7,029 nt of DNA from an uncultured Porphyromonadaceae bacterium (GTDB taxonomy: Bacteria; Bacteroidota; Bacteroidia; Bacteroidales; Muribaculaceae): positions 1-7,029 of the forward strand of contig CAMWHX010000050.1 of the NCBI GenBank assembly GCA_947174155.1, read 5' to 3'. This document shows positions 1 to 6,178 of the stretch, piece by piece. The translations under genes were made by a program, and so were the position numbers. Under the pieces are notes generated by a model. It saw nothing but the letters and a program-made list of their open reading frames with translations. It was not told where the DNA came from and did not search any database. The first letter of the stretch is position 1, and each line of letters begins with the position of its first letter.

Positions 1-36
1 ATACGCTTCGCGCATCGACGATACGGGCCTGTTACA

Positions 37-57
37 TAAGCCTGCTATGCAGGCTTA
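37..57. other. perfect 9-bp hairpin downstream of the UvrA-like gene
   Basis: Bases 37-45 (TAAGCCTGC) and 49-57 (GCAGGCTTA) are perfect inverted repeats around a 3-nt TAT loop. The hairpin lies about 85 bp beyond the stop codon of the minus-strand UvrA-like gene. No T-run follows it on the minus strand. On the plus strand only a short TTTT stretch lies about 7 nt downstream, so it is not a convincing intrinsic terminator in either direction. It could still be a transcript 3'-end stabiliser or the end of a gene lying off the window. I see no other feature in the 142 bases left of the UvrA-like gene. Confidence 0.4.
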
Positions 58-142
58 CTTCGGTTTTCATATCGGATTCATAGCCTACACTTTTTTTGTC
101 TTTATGCACCGGATTTACGGTTTGATCCCGTTAGACCTCATC

Positions 143-2638
143 TCACGAGATATGTTTAATGAAACGGGCGGTGATACTTTTGGGATTTTTGGCTACTTCC
201 CGGGGTGTCCCGGCGGCTACTACTCGTCCTCCGGACTCTCCTCCTCCGGGACCCATGTCTATGATGTAGTCGGCGTTGCGGATCACGTCGAGGTCATGCT
301 CTATGACTACTACCGTGGCACCGAGGTCTATCAAACGCTGAAACACGTCTATCAGCTTTATCACGTCGAGGGGGTGAAGGCCGATGGTGGGTTCGTCGAA
401 GACAAACAGTGTGTCGCTCTGCTCACGTCCCATCTCGGTGGCCAGTTTCAGGCGCTGGGCCTCTCCTCCCGACAGGCTCGGGGTAGCCTCTCCGAGCCTC
501 AGATAGCCGAGACCGAGATTATCGAGGGTCTCCAGGCGTGAGCCTACACTCTTGTGTGTGGCACACTCCTCGCGGGCTACCTCTACGTCGTCGTCCATGA
601 GTTCGGGGAGCGACACGGGGTGTCCCGATGCAGCAGGGATCTTGACGGACCATGCCTGTTTACTGTATCGGGATCCCTTGCATTCCGGACAGGGGATATC
701 CACATCAGGGAGAAACTGCACGTCAAGACTCACCGTCCCGGTCCCGTCGCATACGGGACAACGCAGACTGCCGGTATTATAGGAGAAATCACCGGCCTTC
801 AATCCCAGCGTCTTCGCATCGGGAGTCCGGCCGAAAATCTTGCGCAGCTCATCGTGCACGTTTGCGTAGGTGGCCACTGTCGACCTGACATTGGCTCCGA
901 TCGGGGTCGAGTCTATCAGTTTGATATGACGGATACCCGGGGCCTCGACCGAAACTACATGTTCCGGCATACTCTTTCCCTCCACTGCGGCTTGCAATCC
1001 CGGGACAAGGCTTTCGAGCACCATAGTCGTCTTTCCGGAGCCGGAGACACCCGTCACTACCGTGAGACGTCCCTTGGGGAGGCGGACATCAAGGGGTTTG
1101 ACTGTATGGATGGCCGATGTTTTCATCTCGATACTCCCCTTCTCAAACATCTCCTTCACCGGTACCACGCTTCTGATTCGACTTTCACCCTCACCCGACA
1201 GGAATTCCCCGATTCTTGAATGTGGATTCATCTCTATTTGCGGGATAGTGCCCTCAGCTATTATACGGCCACCGTCAGCTCCGGCTCCCGGTCCGAGTTC
1301 CACAAGCCAGTCGGCATCGCGCAGTATCTGAGTGTCATGATCTACCAGCACGATCGAATTGCCGTCGGCTATCAGGTCATGCATCACCCCCTTCAAGCCG
1401 TTGATGTTGGCCGGATGAAGGCCGATGGAGGGTTCGTCAAGCACGTAGAGGATACCGGTCGTGCGGTTTCTGACCACTCTGGCCAGCTGCATACGCTGTC
1501 GCTCTCCGGTAGAGAGGGTGGAGGAGGCGCGGTCAAGGCTGAGGTAACCCAGACCTAAATCTACAAGGCGGCGCGCTGTCAGGAGAAAGGACTCTCCGAT
1601 ATTGACAGCCATCTGCCTCATCTCTTCGGGGAGGGTGGACGGGACACCCTTGACCCACTCTATGGCGTCGGAGAGTGTCTTGGAGGTGGCCGTGTCAAGA
1701 CCTATACCGGCGATACGAGGGGCTCGTGCGGCCTCCGACAGGCGGGTGCCGTGACAACAGGGACACACGTCGCTTTTCAGAAACTTCTCCACGCGTTTCA
1801 TTCCCTTCTCGTCTGTCACCTTGGCGAGGGCATTCTCCACGGTGTAGACGGCGTTGTAGTAGGTGAAATCCAGTTCACCGGCGGTCCCGCTCTTCTTGGC
1901 CTTATACAGGATAGTCTTCTTTACAGCAGGACCGTTGAAGACTATATCTCGCTCCTTTTCGGTCAGCTGATTAAATGGCACATCGGTCCTCACACCCATC
2001 GCCCGGCAGACATCGGTCATCAGCGACCACATGAGACTGTTCCACGGTGCGACGGCCCCCTCGTCGATAGTCAGTGATTCATCGGGCACAAGTGTAGAGC
2101 GGTCTACGGTCATCACCACACCCGTTCCTCCGCATTTCTCGCAGGCTCCGGTGCTGTTGAATGCCAGATCCTCGGCTCCGGGGCCGAAGAAATGTGTGCC
2201 GCAGTTTTCACATACCAATTCTCTCTCGGCGGCTACGTCAAGGGATGGCACGTGATACTGTCCGCAGTTGGGACACTTATGGCTTGCGAGTCGGGAGAAC
2301 ATCAGGCGCAGACTGTTGAGAAGTTCAGTGCCGGTGCCAAAGGTGCTTCTCACACCGGGCACACCGGGACGCTGATGAAGGGCCACGGCTGCCGGCACAT
2401 GAAGTATCTCTTCCACATCGGCCCGGGCACTCTGGGATATTCTCCGTCTCGTGTAGGTCGACAGGGCTTCCAGATAGCGGCGTGATCCCTCCGCATAGAG
2501 TACTCCCAAGGCAAGCGATGACTTGCCCGAACCCGACACACCCGCAATCCCGACAATCTTGCCGAGCGGAATGTCTACATTTATATTTTTCAGGTTATGC
2601 ACTCTGGCGCCCCTTATCTCAATCTTCTCGTTGTCCAT
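143..2638 (-). CDS. UvrA-like (class II, UvrA2-type) ABC ATPase lacking the UvrB-binding domain
   Basis: An 831-residue protein with two ABC ATPase modules and zinc modules, as in excinuclease subunit A. In module 1, Walker A is GVSGSGKS (33-40), the signature is LSTGE (375-379), Walker B runs into DEPSIGLHP (about 396-409) and the switch His is 434. In module 2, Walker A is GVSGSGKT (530-537), the signature is LSGGE (722-726), DEPTIGLHP lies at 748-756 and His is 781. Cys pairs lie at 122/125, 143/146, 166/169, 292/295, and 627/630 with 650/653; the last is the DNA-binding zinc finger of UvrA, followed by KGSRY. Only about 17 residues separate the CPNCG and CENCG pairs, where canonical ~940-residue UvrA carries the UvrB-binding domain. 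This is the class II architecture seen in UvrA2 and DrrC-type proteins linked to damage tolerance or drug resistance. A UvrB-independent DNA-binding or drug-protection role is inference. The start gives the normal UvrA N-terminus. No clear promoter lies in the 60 bp after the upstream terminator. Confidence 0.9.
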   Translation of the reverse strand: MDNEKIEIRGARVHNLKNINVDIPLGKIVGIAGVSGSGKSSLALGVLYAEGSRRYLEALSTYTRRRISQSARADVEEILHVPAAVALHQRPGVPGVRSTFGTGTELLNSLRLMFSRLASHKCPNCGQYHVPSLDVAAERELVCENCGTHFFGPGAEDLAFNSTGACEKCGGTGVVMTVDRSTLVPDESLTIDEGAVAPWNSLMWSLMTDVCRAMGVRTDVPFNQLTEKERDIVFNGPAVKKTILYKAKKSGTAGELDFTYYNAVYTVENALAKVTDEKGMKRVEKFLKSDVCPCCHGTRLSEAARAPRIAGIGLDTATSKTLSDAIEWVKGVPSTLPEEMRQMAVNIGESFLLTARRLVDLGLGYLSLDRASSTLSTGERQRMQLARVVRNRTTGILYVLDEPSIGLHPANINGLKGVMHDLIADGNSIVLVDHDTQILRDADWLVELGPGAGADGGRIIAEGTIPQIEMNPHSRIGEFLSGEGESRIRSVVPVKEMFEKGSIEMKTSAIHTVKPLDVRLPKGRLTVVTGVSGSGKTTMVLESLVPGLQAAVEGKSMPEHVVSVEAPGIRHIKLIDSTPIGANVRSTVATYANVHDELRKIFGRTPDAKTLGLKAGDFSYNTGSLRCPVCDGTGTVSLDVQFLPDVDIPCPECKGSRYSKQAWSVKIPAASGHPVSLPELMDDDVEVAREECATHKSVGSRLETLDNLGLGYLRLGEATPSLSGGEAQRLKLATEMGREQSDTLFVFDEPTIGLHPLDVIKLIDVFQRLIDLGATVVVIEHDLDVIRNADYIIDMGPGGGESGGRVVAAGTPREVAKNPKSITARFIKHIS

Positions 2639-2698
2639 AAATTCAGCTTTCGGCCTTCTTACTTAACAACGCACAAGTGCCAATAGTCTTTCTCCTTT

Positions 2699-2738
2699 AT
2701 AAAGAAAGCGGGTGACACCGCGTCTGCGGCATCACCCG
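2699..2738 (-). terminator. intrinsic terminator of the C1 peptidase gene
   Basis: An outer 7-bp stem (2709-2715 with 2732-2738, CGGGTGA/TCACCCG), a 2x2 internal mismatch and an inner 4-bp stem (2718-2721 with 2726-2729) close on a 4-nt loop. Reading leftward on the minus strand, the hairpin is followed by a T-rich tract (CTTTCTTT). It sits about 30 bp beyond the peptidase stop codon and about 60 bp before the UvrA-like start, so it should separate the two transcripts or allow only partial readthrough. Between it and the UvrA-like start I find no good TAnnTTTG box. Confidence 0.75.
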
Positions 2739-2767
2739 GATTATGTCTGCTTTATATCAGATTTCTA

Positions 2768-3991
2768 TCAGTTGAACTTCTTGGCTATCTTCTTGGGCAC
2801 TGCATCGCGGTTGACGCAGATACTGATGGTCTTGTCGAGAAAATAGGGCTCGGAGACGTAGATATAGCCGTTGTAAAGCTGGTTGGTGTCCCAGGAGTTC
2901 TTCACCTTATAATAGCGATTACCCTCCTGGTCAGTGGCGTAGCCCACGATGGTCATGCCGTGGTCATCGGTAGTCTCGTAGTTGTCAAAACCCTTCTGGC
3001 GGCTCTCCTGTGTGATGGTCTGCTCTTTCGTGGGGCCTTTGATGTCAAACTGCGAGGCTTCGCGATCCTTGTCAGAGAGCTGCACCCAGCGGCTCAGCTC
3101 CGTACCGTCCATGTCGGCCTCCTCCTTGGCTTCGGGAAGGAGGGCGTAACCCTTACGCCATTTGAAACCACCCTCGGAGACGTCAGCTGCCCAGCCGATA
3201 CTGTAACCGTTGTCGAGCGCATTGTCCACGATCTCCTTCATCTCCTCCATGGGGACGTTCATGCTCTCGGCCCAGAGCCAGTTATCGGGGATTTCGAGTG
3301 CGAAGGGTTTGTAGAAGGGATGATGGGTATAGCTGGTGATGCTGATGAAGTCACCCGGCACTATACCCATAGCCTTAGCCCAGGTCTCTGGAGTGTATTT
3401 CTTACCGTCTATGACAAACTCCTTGGGAGCCGGCCCGAGATATGCGTCAAGTATTGACTCGAAACCCTTCTCCCAGGCTGTGGAGAGGTGTTTATTGCCA
3501 TTTTGGAGGATGCCGTCAAGATATCCTTGCAAGGCTGCCGCCATCTCATAATGGGAATGTTTCTTCTCACCGTAGTTGAGTCCGTCATATACTACCTCGG
3601 GGACTGCACCGTAGCGGTCCATGGCATAGAGCACGTCGGCAAAGGAACCACCCTGTGCGAAATTGATCTTGCCACCGGTGCGGATATACTTCTTAGCCTT
3701 GTCTATATAGCAGTTGCGCACGGTCCACATCTCGGAGATGTCGAGCTCGGGGCCACCCTTGCGCATCACCTCATCCTCTATCATCGACGTGCCGGAGAAG
3801 GCCCAGCACGTACCGGACTTGTTCTGGTCCTTGACGGGAGTGGTCTTGACGATCTTCACATCAGTGAAGGTGAATCCTGTCGAATCGGGCACCTCGATCT
3901 CCGGTTCGTCCATAGCGGGAGCGGGCATCCCGTGAGCTGCGGCCACTGCGGGGGCACCGGCCAGCAACAGGGCATAAAGGATGTGTTTCAT
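2768..3991 (-). CDS. exported C1B cysteine peptidase (aminopeptidase C / bleomycin hydrolase family)
   Basis: A 407-residue papain-fold peptidase of the PepC/bleomycin hydrolase type. The N-terminus has a Sec signal peptide: Lys2, a hydrophobic core at about 4-18, and a likely cut after AAA (19/20) before HGMPAP. There is no lipobox Cys. Catalytic residues are all visible: oxyanion Gln56 and nucleophile Cys62 in PVKDQNKSGTCWAFS, His344 in DDHGMTIVGY, and Asn365 in VKNSWD. The segment SYTHHPFYKPFALEIPDNW (220-238) is a family hallmark. The mature enzyme should trim N-terminal residues from peptides in the periplasm or outside the cell. Classical PepC and bleomycin hydrolase are cytosolic hexamers whose C-terminal tail enters the active site. 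This protein ends in a basic tail (PKKIAKKFN), so oligomer state and exact cleavage mode are open. It has its own promoter and terminator and appears monocistronic. Confidence 0.92.
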   Translation of the reverse strand: MKHILYALLLAGAPAVAAAHGMPAPAMDEPEIEVPDSTGFTFTDVKIVKTTPVKDQNKSGTCWAFSGTSMIEDEVMRKGGPELDISEMWTVRNCYIDKAKKYIRTGGKINFAQGGSFADVLYAMDRYGAVPEVVYDGLNYGEKKHSHYEMAAALQGYLDGILQNGNKHLSTAWEKGFESILDAYLGPAPKEFVIDGKKYTPETWAKAMGIVPGDFISITSYTHHPFYKPFALEIPDNWLWAESMNVPMEEMKEIVDNALDNGYSIGWAADVSEGGFKWRKGYALLPEAKEEADMDGTELSRWVQLSDKDREASQFDIKGPTKEQTITQESRQKGFDNYETTDDHGMTIVGYATDQEGNRYYKVKNSWDTNQLYNGYIYVSEPYFLDKTISICVNRDAVPKKIAKKFN

Positions 3992-4020
3992 GATTGCTTA
4001 TGTAGTTTTACGGGTTAGTA

Positions 4021-4036
4021 CATATATACATATATG
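4021..4036. promoter_or_regulatory. 16-bp palindrome in the peptidase 5' leader, possible operator
   Basis: CATATAT-AC-ATATATG has perfect 7-bp arms around a 2-bp centre. It begins about 12 bp downstream (minus strand) of the -7 box of the peptidase promoter, so it covers roughly +5 to +20 of the predicted transcript. That is a typical repressor position. It could instead form a weak A/U hairpin in the leader RNA. Alternating AT sequence makes chance palindromes more likely, so the regulatory reading is only suggestive. Confidence 0.3.
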
Positions 4037-4047
4037 GAGAGACAATG

Positions 4048-4079
4048 CAAAAGTAGTCAAAATCCGCTTAACGGCCAAA
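4048..4079 (-). promoter_or_regulatory. Bacteroidetes-type promoter of the C1 peptidase gene
   Basis: Read on the minus strand, TTTG (4076-4079) is followed by exactly 20 nt and then TACTTTTG (4048-4055). This matches the Bacteroidetes sigma-ABfr consensus of a -33 TTTG and a -7 TAnnTTTG with about 17-23 nt between them. Transcription should start near 4040, giving a leader of about 50 nt before the ATG at 3991. The same 20-nt spacing recurs at the other two promoters in the window. Confidence 0.75.
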
Positions 4080-4123
4080 TCTTCTATATCAATAAGGGGG
4101 CGTGAAGCGTTAGAAAGAAGTAA

Positions 4124-4150
4124 GACCCCCACTCCTGAGGAGCGGGGGTT
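4124..4150 (-). terminator. strong hairpin upstream of the radical SAM gene, terminator-like on the minus strand
   Basis: ACCCCC (4125-4130) pairs with GGGGGT (4144-4149). After one A/C mismatch, CTCC (4132-4135) pairs with GGAG (4139-4142) around a TGA loop. On the minus strand the hairpin is followed by a pyrimidine tract (CTTACTTCTTTCT), so it has terminator form in that direction, although no minus-strand gene precedes it. On the plus strand it lies 27 nt before the radical SAM start with no U-tract, so it may instead be a leader hairpin of that mRNA. A second, 6-bp stem (4147-4152 with 4158-4163) overlaps its 3' arm and could compete with it. Confidence 0.45.
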
Positions 4151-4176
4151 AAGAACTTTAACCTGTTAATACTGTC

Positions 4177-4962
4177 ATGCCCAAAGATCAGACCGTACTC
4201 TTTCACTCTACCATATTCGGTCCCATCCGCAGTCGCCGTCTCGGTGTGTCGCTCGGTGTCAACCTTCTCCCCGACGACGGCAAGATCTGCTCGTTTGACT
4301 GCCTCTACTGCGAGGCGGGTTACAATGCCCAGGGAGCGGGCACCACGGGTCTCCCTCCCCGCGAGCGCACCCGTCGGGATCTCGAAACCAAACTCAAAGC
4401 CATGAAGGAGGCCGGAGACCCTCTGGATGTAATCACCTTCTCCGGAAACGGCGAACCTACCTTGCATCCTGACTTCGCCGATATCGCTCACGACGTGATG
4501 GAGCTTCGCGACAAATACTATCCCGAGGCCAAGGTGTCGGTGCTCTCCAACTCTACGCGTATCTTCGATCCGAAGGTTGCGGAGGCTCTGAAACGTGTAG
4601 ACAACAATATCCTCAAACTCGACTCAGCCGTCGAGGAGACCATGCGCCTCATTGACCGTCCCGCCTCGCCCGACTTCACCGTCGAGCGTGTCGTCAAGGG
4701 TTTGGAGCAGTTTGCCGACCGGTGTGTGGTGCAGACCATGATGCTGCGTGGCTCTCATGATGGCCAACCGGTAGACAACACTACCGAGGCCGAGCTCGAT
4801 GCTCTGGCAGAGGCCTATCGGCGTATTCGCCCCCGCGAAGTGATGCTGTACAGTCTCGATCGCTCCACACCGGAGGAGAACCTTGTCAAGGTCGAGCGCG
4901 ATGAACTCGAACGCATAGCCGAGCGCTTCCGCCGCGACGGCATCAAAGTGCAGGTAAACTGA
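4177..4962 (+). CDS. radical SAM protein, COG0731-like Fe-S oxidoreductase
   Basis: A 261-residue radical SAM enzyme. Cys38, Cys42 and Cys45 form the CxxxCxxC motif (CSFDCLYCE) that ligates the [4Fe-4S] cluster for SAM cleavage, and Tyr44 sits just before the last Cys. SGNGEPTLHPDF (89-100) is the glycine-rich SAM-binding GGE-type motif with the TLHP extension. LSNSTR (123-128) and LKLDS (146-150) are further strands of the partial TIM barrel. The N-terminal IFGPIRSRRLGVSLGVNLLP block is typical of the COG0731 group, related to wybutosine-type oxidoreductases. No SPASM or extra C-terminal cluster domain is visible, and the length is close to the minimal fold. Substrate is unknown: bacteria do not make wybutosine, so that label would mislead. 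It is divergent from the peptidase gene and followed by a repeat array and terminator. No clear plus-strand promoter was found; the start lacks a Shine-Dalgarno, as is usual in Bacteroidetes. Confidence 0.88.
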   Translation: MPKDQTVLFHSTIFGPIRSRRLGVSLGVNLLPDDGKICSFDCLYCEAGYNAQGAGTTGLPPRERTRRDLETKLKAMKEAGDPLDVITFSGNGEPTLHPDFADIAHDVMELRDKYYPEAKVSVLSNSTRIFDPKVAEALKRVDNNILKLDSAVEETMRLIDRPASPDFTVERVVKGLEQFADRCVVQTMMLRGSHDGQPVDNTTEAELDALAEAYRRIRPREVMLYSLDRSTPEENLVKVERDELERIAERFRRDGIKVQVN

Positions 4963-4965
4963 TTC

Positions 4966-5051
4966 AATTCATAATTCATAATTCATAATTCATAATTCAT
5001 AATTCATAATTTCCACAGGACCAACTAATTGTGAATTATGAATTATGAATT
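4966..5051. repeat. (AATTCAT)n heptamer array with inverted partner array
   Basis: Six uninterrupted AATTCAT units (4966-5007) plus AATT (to 5011) start 3 bp after the radical SAM stop. After a 15-nt unique spacer (5012-5026) an inverted array runs 5027-5051: AATTGTG, then AATTATG twice, then AATT. The last 25 nt of the left array and the 25-nt right array are complementary along their whole length, with a single G-U pair where the right unit reads GTG. The transcript could therefore form a 25-bp hairpin with a 15-nt loop, directly abutting the terminator at 5052-5084. Related arrays follow pyrH and frr. Confidence 0.9.
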
Positions 5052-5084
5052 AAAAAAAGCTCCGAAGAGATTCGGAGCTTTTTT
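5052..5084. terminator. bidirectional intrinsic terminator between the radical SAM gene and tRNA-Ser
   Basis: A perfect 8-bp stem (GCTCCGAA at 5059-5066 with TTCGGAGC at 5071-5078) closes on a GAGA loop. It is flanked by seven A on the left and six T on the right, so it has the form of an intrinsic terminator on both strands. It would end the rightward radical SAM transcript and the leftward tRNA-Ser transcript, which converge here. Confidence 0.9.
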
Positions 5085-5090
5085 AGTGTG

Positions 5091-5177
5091 CGGTGAGGAC
5101 GAGATTCGAACTCGTGGTAGGATTGCTCCTACGACAGTTTAGCAAACTGTTGGTTTCAGCCACTCACCCACCTCACC
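5091..5177 (-). tRNA. tRNA-Ser (anticodon GCT)
   Basis: An 87-nt class II tRNA read on the minus strand. The acceptor stem is GGTGAGG (5171-5177) with CCTCACC (5092-5098) and discriminator G at 5091. The anticodon arm has stem ACAGT/ACTGT with loop TTGCTAA; the anticodon GCT is the complement of 5141-5143. It reads AGC/AGU codons. The long variable arm (stem GTAGGA/TCCTAC with loop GCAA) and the T arm (ACGAG, TTCGAAT, CTCGT) are complete. CCA is not encoded (CAC follows the discriminator), so it is added by tRNA nucleotidyltransferase. A dedicated promoter lies upstream and a terminator immediately downstream. Confidence 0.97.
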
Positions 5178-5236
5178 ATCAATGTTAAGATACGCAAAAT
5201 TACCGATTAGGAGTCTAACGGCCTCTTTTGCGACTG

Positions 5237-5268
5237 CAAAGTTAATCACGTGGAGGCGGATTTGCAAA
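5237..5268 (-). promoter_or_regulatory. promoter of tRNA-Ser
   Basis: On the minus strand, TTTG (5265-5268), a 20-nt spacer and TAACTTTG (5237-5244) match the Bacteroidetes -33/-7 consensus exactly. The predicted start is near 5230, so RNase P would remove a leader of about 50 nt before the mature 5' end at 5177. An inverted repeat (GTGGAGG 5250-5256 with CCTCCAC 5289-5295) brackets the -33 element. Confidence 0.75.
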
Positions 5269-5346
5269 TTTTCAGGTAAAAAAATGCACCTCCACCCACG
5301 TTTTTTTAATTTTTTACCCTTTTTGTCTCTACTTGAAGCCTTGGAA

Positions 5347-5378
5347 TTTGCTAAACCGACGGCGTTTGACTAACTTTG
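5347..5378 (+). promoter_or_regulatory. promoter of pyrH (and probably frr)
   Basis: TTTG (5347-5350), exactly 20 nt, then TAACTTTG (5371-5378) match the Bacteroidetes -33/-7 consensus. The -7 octamer and the spacing are identical to those of the divergent tRNA-Ser promoter. T-rich tracts (5301-5325) lie just upstream and might act like an UP element. Transcription should begin near 5384, giving a leader of roughly 85 nt. This placement also shows that the ATG at 5471, not the in-frame ATG at 5333, is the pyrH start. Confidence 0.78.
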
Positions 5379-5390
5379 TGGTGTCAACCC

Positions 5391-5412
5391 CTGCATCTCC
5401 ACGGAGGTGCAG
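5391..5412 (+). promoter_or_regulatory. hairpin at the 5' end of the pyrH leader
   Basis: CTGCATCTC (5391-5399) pairs with GAGGTGCAG (5404-5412) through nine base pairs including one U-G, closing on a CACG tetraloop. It begins only a few nucleotides after the predicted transcription start, a position suited to mRNA stabilisation or leader-based control. No downstream U-tract makes it an attenuator by itself. A regulatory function is inferred only. Confidence 0.45.
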
Positions 5413-5470
5413 AGTGTGGCACTATGTGAGACAACATCAAGAGATACCCATAAGACAATATATAGATCAA

Positions 5471-6178
5471 ATGAAATACAAGAGAATACTTCTCAAACTC
5501 TCCGGCGAGTCTTTGGCTGCCGGACAAGGCCACGGCATCGATACTGACCGTCTCAATGCCTACGCCCGCCAGATCAAGGATCTCGTGCAGGCCGGTGTGC
5601 AGGTCGGGATCGTAATCGGTGGCGGCAACATCTTCCGAGGCCTCTCGGGTGCCTCTCGCGGCTTCGATCGCGTCAAGGGGGATCAGATGGGGATGCTCGC
5701 CACGGTCATCAACTCCCTGGCTCTCTCCTCAGCCTTGGGCGCAATCGGGCAGCCGGCAAAGGTGCTGACAGCGGTAAATATGTTTCCTATCGGTGAACCC
5801 TACTCCAAGTGGAAGGCTATCGAGGCTATGGAGCGCGGGGAGGTAGCCATCATCTCTTGCGGCACAGGCAATCCCTTCTTCACTACCGACACCGGCTCAG
5901 CACTGCGTGCCATAGAGATCGAGGCTGATGTCATGCTCAAAGGTACTCGTGTGGATGGCGTCTACACTGCCGATCCGGAGAAGGATCCGGACGCTGTCAA
6001 GTTTGATGATATCACTTATGACGAGGTAATGCGTCGCGGTCTCAAAGTGATGGATCTCACAGCCACGGCTCTCTGCAAGGAGAATGATATGCCTATCTAT
6101 GTCTTCGATATGGACACAGAGGGTAATCTGGCCCGTATGGTAGCCGGTGAGAATATCGGCACTCTGGTGCATAATTAA
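5471..6178 (+). CDS. pyrH: UMP kinase (uridylate kinase)
   Basis: A 235-residue amino-acid-kinase-fold enzyme that phosphorylates UMP to UDP with ATP, the committed step towards UTP and CTP; cytosolic, normally a hexamer. Hallmarks in order: KLSGE (9-13, phosphate binding), GGGN-IFRG (50-57), DQMGMLATVIN (71-81, UMP and subunit contacts), GTGNPFFTTD (131-140), the acidic pair region near 147-153, VDGVYTADP (161-169, nucleotide binding) and MDLTA (194-198). Length matches bacterial PyrH (about 235-241). The reading frame stays open back to an ATG at 5333, but that would place the -7 box inside the gene and add 46 residues unlike the family, so MKYKRILLKL is taken as the start. Its last codons and stop (CAT AAT TAA) run straight into an AATTCAT array. 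frr follows in the same direction with no terminator between, suggesting an operon. Confidence 0.97.
   Translation: MKYKRILLKLSGESLAAGQGHGIDTDRLNAYARQIKDLVQAGVQVGIVIGGGNIFRGLSGASRGFDRVKGDQMGMLATVINSLALSSALGAIGQPAKVLTAVNMFPIGEPYSKWKAIEAMERGEVAIISCGTGNPFFTTDTGSALRAIEIEADVMLKGTRVDGVYTADPEKDPDAVKFDDITYDEVMRRGLKVMDLTATALCKENDMPIYVFDMDTEGNLARMVAGENIGTLVHN

Noticed and set aside
47..541. 164-residue plus-strand open frame over the 3' part of the UvrA-like gene
   Set aside because: It lies antisense to well-conserved ABC ATPase sequence and shows no recognisable motif; it reflects codon bias of the opposite strand.
554..1219. 221-residue plus-strand open frame
   Set aside because: It is antisense to the second ATPase module and zinc finger of the UvrA-like protein, with no start signal or family features.
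4966..5051. Tandem repeats as a CRISPR array
   Set aside because: The unit is 7 bp and contiguous, with no unique spacers and no cas genes in the window.
5195..5202. Second -7-like box (TAATTTTG, minus strand) for tRNA-Ser
   Set aside because: There is no TTTG at the proper -33 distance, and it is only 17 bp from the mature tRNA 5' end; the 5237-5268 site is complete.
5333..5470. 46-residue N-terminal extension of PyrH
   Set aside because: The pyrH -7 box (5371-5378) lies inside it, so the start codon would precede transcription, and the family begins at MKYKRILLKLSGE.
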